Below, one piece after another: positions 56,875 through 64,000 of a stretch of 64,000 bases of DNA. The notes beneath the pieces were generated by a model. The model was not told the origin of the DNA. It worked only from the letters and a program-made list of their open reading frames with translations, and searched no databases. The translations under genes were made by a program, and so were the position numbers. Numbering within the stretch: the first letter of the stretch is position 1; every line of letters starts with the position of its first letter. Source of the DNA: Enoplolaimus lenunculus (taxonomy: Eukaryota > Nematoda > Enoplea > Enoplida > Thoracostomopsidae); contig JASANG010001414.1 of assembly GCA_030248215.1 (NCBI GenBank), positions 768,501-832,500 of the forward strand, read 5' to 3'.

Positions 56875-57229
56875 GAATGTGCCGATATTATGCCAATTTT
56901 TATTTTGAAAATAAGCCGCTACCGATTTCAACAGATAGGATACAAGATTTTATTATTTATATATTATAATGCGAAAACTTAAACCCGAACAACCATAAAA
57001 GATTATAACTTTATGAGCACGATTCATATAAATTATTTTTTCAAATACAAACGCAAGAGAGATAACAGTTTACTTGGTCAGACTATACGCCAGCAAGTGA
57101 AATTGATAGCATTCCAACTCATTGTTATGTGAAAAAGTATCGGCAAAGAATCAACGAGTTTTTATAGTGCCGATGTCGATACACAAGAAAAGTGTGTCGA
57201 TTATTACGGATGCCGATTAATCGGCATGT
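56875..57229. mobile_element. GCCGAT-family MITE, second of a head-to-tail pair
   Basis: GGAATGTGCCGATATTATGC at the left and GCCGATTAATCGGCATGTCC at the right. The same internal segment as 56490-56846, in the same orientation, 28 bp after it. Confidence 0.68.
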
Positions 57230-60200
57230 CCGTCTTTAATTAAATGCAATTGACTGTTCGTAATTAATTGCGTTTTTGACAATGAGCATACAAGACTGGT
57301 CAACGAATTTATTGTAATTAATTTGGTAAAAACACGACTCACTCATCGGTAACTTTAGACCCGTGTTAAAAGGACCAAAAAGAAAGCAAACCTGGTACTA
57401 GGGTGCAGTCGGATACCAAAGACTACCGTAGACAGTGTTGCGTACTTTAATATTCGGGTCCGTCATTTGTTGGTGCCGGACATAAATTCATATTCGAAAA
57501 AAAGAAAACTTATTTCACCGTATATATGTAACATATATTTATATATAGGTATTTAAGTGCTTTTTAATACGTTTTAGTTAACGATGTGACTAAAATTTTC
57601 AATTTTTAAATAATAACGCATTGTTTTTGTTTCTGAGGAATATTGAAAATTACTTGTCATTAATTTTTGAATATTTTGGTGTTTGTGGTTGTGCGACTAT
57701 AAACATTATATATAACCAGGTTGCGTTGGAGGTCTCAGGATTGTTTCGCGGAGGCAGGGGTAAATATATTTCATTTTTATTCTTTCTGATCTGTTGTTTT
57801 AACTTGAACTATGACTTAATTTTCTGCTAAAATTACAAATTCAGGTGTCTATGGAATATTAGGGGCGCTTACCCTTTTTGCTCGCTCTTGCCAGGTTAAG
57901 GTAACCTTTGTTGCTGTTATATATAAAAACACCAATAAGGGAATACCTGTAATTCGATGATATAATTTAAAATCCTTTCATCTTTTGCGACTTCACGGCT
58001 ACCGAGCGTTTGGCTAATGTTTAGCGGTAAATAAATTGGCAAGCTAGTTATTGAGGTCTATATATGATATTTAAACTTGAGTGCAACTGATTCAGTTTGG
58101 TTTGCTTCTAGTCGCAAGTTATCAATATGTGGACGTGGTAGGGTTTTTTGACAATTAATACATATATAATTGAAATCACACCAGTCAACAGCAAATTAAT
58201 ATTTAGGTACTGCTGTTGAAAAAAATGCGTATAGCACAAAATGTGGTTTTGGTTGCTTTATAGCACTTATATATACGTATAGCTTTAATGTTAAAAATTC
58301 AATCGGAGTAATTACCTTTGCATTGATAATGGCGTACGCAAAGGCAGGTTACATAACAGAGATGTTTTTAATAATTAGTTACAGTTAAAGCTTCAGATAG
58401 AAATAAGTATACGTATTACATGTGACGAAGAACAATAGTATATACTGAAGCAAATGCGTCGTATAAACTAATACGTCATATAAACTTATTTGCTCTTTCA
58501 AGTGAGCGACTCGTGTAGATGACAATTTAGTTTTAGAAAAACACATTTTCTTGTAACTATCAGCAACAAAATCTACAATTCGTTACTCGACAACATGTCG
58601 GCCGATAGTGTCTAAATCCTTAGCTTCAGCATAATCCTAAATCTAAGCAAGCATTATGATGGGTGATAACTTATTCAGTCGATGACATTTCGTATTATAA
58701 AGTTGAAGGTCGACAGTGGCTGTAAAAGGATTTTAGAAGGTAGCTAAAATGATAAATTTGCCTCCGCGTGATTAATTCTGTTTCAGATATTTTGAAATTG
58801 AAAACACTACTAACATCTTGGTAATTTTAGACCAAGTTCCATCGGGAGGGTTGTACTTCTTGCCACAGTTCGAAGAATTTTTTCACTTAAAAACTGAACA
58901 TGATCCTAATGTTTTAAAGATAGGAAAAATTTTCTGTCTCCATCTGTATTCTAGCAGCTCAGAATGTGTGAAATATAAATTGGCATCAAACATTGCCAAG
59001 CGACTAATGTGTCATTCACAAAAATCTATTTCAAGAAAATCATGAAATAAAATGGCGATTTAATAACTTGAAATGAGACTTCATGTCTCTGCGTCCCGAC
59101 CATTCCACCGACCATTCCACTCATTCTTAATTAATCATATAAACATTCGTAATCGTAACTTAAGTATACCTACGTAGGTTATTTATCACTCAAAGGTGAA
59201 GCTGGTTGACTAACTTTTACCTTCTGCAATTTGGTTTTTTATACGTCATGACATACCATGGTTGTTTTTAGAGACATATTGCAAGTGTTTTGTTTCTAAT
59301 GTATTTAACGCAGTTAGCGTTGGTTGTGCAAGTATCTGATAAATTCTTTAACCTATTTAATTTAGGCACAATACAATTGCTATTCAGAATGAAGGCGCGG
59401 GATGTTAAAATCACTAAGCTAATTTTGTCCAGACTATTTTGTCCGGGTATTTTTGTAATACCCGGACACGAATCCGGATGATTTGTTGTGAAAATCCAGT
59501 ATCTCATACGTTTGGTGGAGCTATGTTGGACAGAAATTTGTCACTTGGGCATAATTCTGACAAAAGTCAATGAAATTATAAAAGTAGGATGTGTAAGGAT
59601 ATCCTACGACCGAAAAACTTGACGTATTGTATAGAATTAATTTGGTTTATATGCTAATGATTGGATATATACCGCTTTTGCCAAATTGTGATTCAAAAAA
59701 TGGAGGGGCAAAATTACTTTTTTGCAGAAAGTAGAGAGCCATTGCCCGTTTGACCCCGTCGACGAAATGATTGTTAATAATTGCTTAGACGTTTGAGAAT
59801 ACGGGCACATGCCTCTGGAATAGTGCTAATATATACGTATGTGCGTGGCAATAAGCGATACAATGCTAGGACTGGTTTATTATTATTTATTACGTATTAT
59901 CTTTGTTGTTGTACGACGATGAATGTGAAGCAGACAAATATGCTTAAACTCAAGTGCTTTTCAAAAAGGTCCTTTTCACGAACGTTTGAACTGCCTTTTT
60001 GCCCCCTTTGTACACAACTGGTGGAAGAAGGTATTACAATATTGCTACATTAATACCGTGAATAGCTTAGAAACAACTACGTATATACTGTCTGTTTGCC
60101 GACGAAATGCTTTTATAATATTGGTGCGCGTGCTGTTTTGAACTGCATCAGAGATACAGAGTTAACGAACGAATGTAGTTTATTCTTCTTATGATGTGGA

Positions 60201-62337
60201 CAATATTGCAGTGTGTGTTTTGTGGAGCAAAGAGTAGTAAGTGGTTTTTAAATGGTTTTAAATCGAGTACCACGAGTTAAGCATTATAACAAGAGTTGTA
60301 GATGATGACGATGATTCGAAAGACTTATATATATGTTATATACTGTTGAATTATGCTCGCTCCCACGACATCCATATCAATTGAGATTAAAAGTTCGGCC
60401 GTATTTGTCAATCCGCATATACGTATTATTATTTTATGTAACGGTAGTTTTATTAAAACTTTTAAGTAGAACAAGGCAGGCAAACAACAAGCAGGCGCAT
60501 TTCACTGCAATGTATATATAAGTGGATTATTGAGTGGTTTAATCATCGTTACATCATTTACTCGTCTTGCTGGACTGAGATGTGTATCGAATTTTAGATC
60601 TGCCACCTTAGCGCTAGGGGTGGGACCGAGACGCTTTCCCGATATTATGAAAGGTTATTGTTCCGAGTGATTTAGTGAATTTCAGTCGTTGACACGGGAT
60701 GGGAGTCTCAGTCTCGGGAAGTCTCGGCATTTGGCAACCAAATGTATCGCTGTATTGTTGAAGTAAACGGTGGCTGATGAACAAAAATTTCGCTGTGAAC
60801 CTATGTTTTTCATAGTTGTCGTAGTAATTGATATTCTGAAAAACATAAAACTATTTGTACTCAGGTCTGTATATATCTCAGTCGGTTTGTAACTGAGACA
60901 GCCGATCCTTGGCTATTGGTGGCGTTTTTAGGGCAGTTTGGTAAGATAGTGCTTGCACACTACTCCCATAAGCGTAAGGCAGGGCAGCACCAAGCCACGC
61001 CGTCACGTATACGTATAATTAAAAGTGTAGTTGTTTGATGTGCTAACTTAGCAAGCTGAATCATATGAACGCAAGAGAAACAGATGAATTTTGAAATATC
61101 GAAATCCGAAATCGTTGAAACATGGATCACGTTCCAGAACCGCAAGTGCTAAACGTTTTCGGAAAATGATTGTTGTGTTCCAGCACAGGTGTTATCGAAC
61201 CTTGTTAGATTCGACTGTTTCAACCCCGAATCCGATGCAGAACCTTTAATCGGTGCCGGATACAGAAATTTCTCAAAGGTGAATGGCGCACGAGATATAA
61301 ATAATAATGAAGAAACTCGCGAGCCAAGCGAATGAGAAACCAAATGTTATTTTAGTATTAAACTGTAATCCAAAATCTGGCCTGTGTGGTCTCCCTTAAA
61401 TCCGCCAAAATGACACTTACGTACTGGTACTATTAAATTTTTTTGGCAACCTTGACTTCTATCTAGTAAACTTGTTAAGTTACGTACATACCTATTTTTA
61501 TATACGTATTAGTTTGAGAAATATGTATCGAGAAAGTTAGCTGAAGAATAACGTACAACGTAAGAATAATGAGTTTCTGAATAACTAATTGAGTGCGATG
61601 AATTGTTTAGGTTCACTTGGCGGATTCATCAAAGATTCCTGTTACATAATAGTTTAATAGTATATATAATGTAGAGATTATTGGCTGAAAAATGATCATA
61701 CTTGTACAGGCGTTTGTATAGGCATTATATATTATGCAACATGTATATAGACCAATGTCATTAGTTATTGACACAGACACGGATGTAGCCGTAATTTCAT
61801 TTCGGGAGGAAATGACACCATATTAAACTTTTTTGCGATAAAGCAAAAAAATTTTCGACTAAAACCTCCATCATATTATTCTAAAGCCAATAAATGCTCG
61901 TTTTTAATTTGTCTACCAATTTCTGGGAGAGAATAGATATTCCTTGTCTCCCTCTCCTAGTATACGGCTCAGAATAAGTGCTTTCAGCTTTGTATGTATG
62001 AAAACAAACTGGTAAGAAGGTATTCGGCGAACTTAGAGGACATTTATAAGTTGTACGTACGTTAACATGACTACAGCTCCAGTAAATTTTTGGGTCTATT
62101 TATAAGGTCAGTACATAGATGTTGATAAACCAGTAGCAGAGATACAACACAATTTCGTCAATAAATTTATGCAACATTCAGATGCCAAACTGTATCATAT
62201 CGATAAAATCAACGTCTAACCACCACTGCTCAATAGTAGGGGTTAAACGGTTGTCTGGCTCCGGCAAAAAATAGACATCTTGCTGTGGTATTCTAAATTG
62301 TCGGATATTTATTGTTGGAAAATGTTAATAATAAAAC

Positions 62338-62732
62338 TAGGGATGTGTCGATTAATCGGCACAGGCAATAATCGGCACTTTTCGTAAGTATTGGCATCGG
62401 CACTGCAAAAAAATTGCCGATTCTTTGCCGATACTTTTAGCACATAACAATCAGTTGGAATGCTATCAATTCATTTCGGGGCGTACAATAGTGTGTCTTC
62501 TCAGGAAAATTGTTATCTCTCTTGCGTTTGTGTTCGAAAAAATAATTGAAATTAACCGTTCTTATAAAATTATAATCGTTTATGATGGTTAGGGTTTAAG
62601 CCTTCATATAATAACTTAATGTAGTATTCTATCTGCTTATTAAGCATAGTGTACTAAACTTGGAATCGGAATCGGCAAAATTTTAAAATAAGAATCGGCA
62701 TCGGCAAAAAATTTGGTATCGGCACATCCCTA
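62338..62732. mobile_element. GCCGAT-family MITE, best TIRs
   Basis: TAGGGATGTGTCGATTAATC at the left and GGTATCGGCACATCCCTA at the right are inverted repeats. The interior is the reverse complement of the 56-kb copies. TAGGG-type ends suggest hAT, but no 8-bp duplication is evident. Confidence 0.7.
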
Positions 62733-62902
62733 TACGTATAAAACTCTTATGTTATATATAAGTACGTACTATTATTTTGACCAAAATAAAAATCACAATA
62801 TTTGGCTGCGAATTTTATTCGAAATGATAAATATAAGTTGTTACATCCAGAAGTCCAGATAATATTAACACACTTTGAGACAAAATTATAATATATTAAG
62901 GC

Positions 62903-63174
62903 ATGTGCCTGTACCAAAATTTCTGCCGATACCGATGCCAGTTCTTATTTTGAAAATTTACCTATGCCGATTCCATCTTTAGTACACCAAGCTTAAAGAA
63001 CAAATAGGATATATACTACATTATATCATTATGAGAAGACTTAAACTATAACCATCATAAGCGATTATAATTTTATAATAACGGTTCCATTTTTAAAAGT
63101 ATCGGCATTTTTTTGCAGTGCCGATGCCGATGCACTGCCGATTATTACCGATGCCGATTAATCGACACATCCGT
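62903..63174. mobile_element. GCCGAT-family MITE, internally shortened
   Basis: GGCATGTGCCTGTACC at the left and GCCGATTAATCGACACATCC at the right. The AACAGTTTT segment found in the other copies is absent. Confidence 0.62.
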
Positions 63175-64000
63175 ACATATTATAGCAAGTAGCGCAAAAC
63201 TGTCGTGGTTAAGTTTAATTTGCTGTTGAAATTTTGCATTTGCGACTATTGTTCCGATAAGATTTTTCTGGGTTTCCTTCTTAACCAAACTGGAGTGAGA
63301 TTACGTAGTTTCTAAAATCAAATTTAATGAAGACCATTTTAAGAATGTATTTTGTTGTTGTTCGCGCTGTTGTTTTCGCCGCAATTTGGTAAACAAATGA
63401 CAAATTGTAAAAGCAGTTTTGATTGTAAAATAAATCGTAGAGAATTCGTGACAAATGCTCGTTTACTTAAAAATCAATTTTTATGCAATACATATCTAAT
63501 GTTGAAAAGATAACGTAAAACAACACTACATTGCCCATCGTGTGGCCTACCAGTTCTGCACCATTTGTTCACATACGTATAAATTAGTGATGGGTAGCAG
63601 GCAATGGTTTTTTGAGTCCACGAGTGAGTATGGACTCACAATTTCTCAACGGTACGCAAAAAACTCAGTTGGACGCATTGTGGACTCAGCACGCTAACAT
63701 AAAATTTTCGATGAAAAAGAATGAAGAAATTTATTTTTGAACGTACCGGATAACCACCGAACTGGCTACAGCTTTAGTTAAAATTTCTGGTGTGCATCTC
63801 TGTGTCCAAATCGATTACAACGCACGCTGAGATGGGACCTATGAGGTATCCCTAGGCTTATGCTCAAATGGACTTTAAACTAAAATGTTCCTGGCTGTCA
63901 AACAATTAGGTTTACATCTTAAATGTTTTCCTCACTCGCTGTAAAACACGTTGTTTTGTCACTACCTGGGGTAGCCCCAAATGTATTTTGGGTTGGTCTT

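Larger units (their letters stand above)
54140..64000 (+). other. Probable large TCF intron, largely unannotated
   Basis: After the donor at 54140 I find no phase-compatible exon or HMG-box sequence on either strand. The region is AT-rich with many ACGTAC/TATACGTA words, and holds the GCCGAT-family repeats plus unclassified scraps at 54300-54520 (CCGGAATT words), 60610-60745 (CGAGAC words) and 63590-63700 (GGACTCA words). Confidence 0.5.

Noticed and set aside
59781-60053. 90-codon frame with CPLC motif as a TCF exon
   Set aside because: Not in a compatible phase and unlike any TCF segment.

Overview
This is eukaryotic, almost certainly invertebrate metazoan DNA. It is AT-rich, with short exons, GT-AG introns, and animal gene families: a Staufen-type dsRNA-binding protein, an ARMC5-type armadillo/BTB protein, a TCF/LEF factor and a glutamate-receptor-like ectodomain. 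Many interspersed elements carry TTAGGC words, the nematode telomere hexamer. That and the gene set make a nematode or close relative a reasonable but unproven guess. I see no prokaryotic operons, CRISPR arrays, rRNA or viral elements.

Genes, left to right: (1) minus strand, 7619 to 2043 and continuing past the left edge: six phase-matched exons spelling the ligand-binding ectodomain of an ANF-receptor-fold receptor, probably an ionotropic glutamate receptor. (2) plus, 11815-14293: five exons, an unrecognised single-pass coiled-coil protein of 455 aa. (3) plus, 16756-20052: two exons, a Staufen-like protein of 839 aa with four dsRBDs. (4) plus, about 22885-35692: 18 exons, an ARMC5-like protein of about 1,299 aa. 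(5) minus, 39719-35973: two exons, a Q/H-rich type II membrane glycoprotein of about 289 aa, convergent with ARMC5. (6) plus, 52056 to beyond 54139: the first four coding exons of a TCF/LEF factor, whose HMG box is not in the window. Every splice junction I propose keeps the reading frame. The genes look unrelated in function and share no evident regulation.

The rest is dominated by small non-autonomous DNA transposons (MITEs), often nested. The main families are: (a) a superfamily with termini GGCCCATGT...ACATTGGCC and 8-bp target duplications, whose members carry different tandem-repeat interiors (TTAGGC words, a 9-bp TGTCCCAAC minisatellite, or a 37/46-bp minisatellite); (b) TA-flanked CACTGCAAAAAA elements, 220 bp or 1.5 kb; (c) TA-flanked CTGTAGTGACCCG elements; (d) TTAA-flanked piggyBac-like MITEs with a tRNA-like core; (e) several hAT-like families ending in CAGGGTG-type termini with interiors rich in one short word (CCGGCT, GCCGAT, GAATCC). 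At 42.5-44.5 kb four insertion layers can be read. At 46.5-49.5 kb two copies of the 37/46-bp minisatellite lie in inverted orientation.

Regions with nothing I can name: most of 14.6-16.2 kb, 20.1-21.0 kb, 37.3-39.2 kb, 44.5-46.4 kb, 50.0-52.0 kb and, apart from GCCGAT repeats, 54.2-64.0 kb, which is probably TCF intron.
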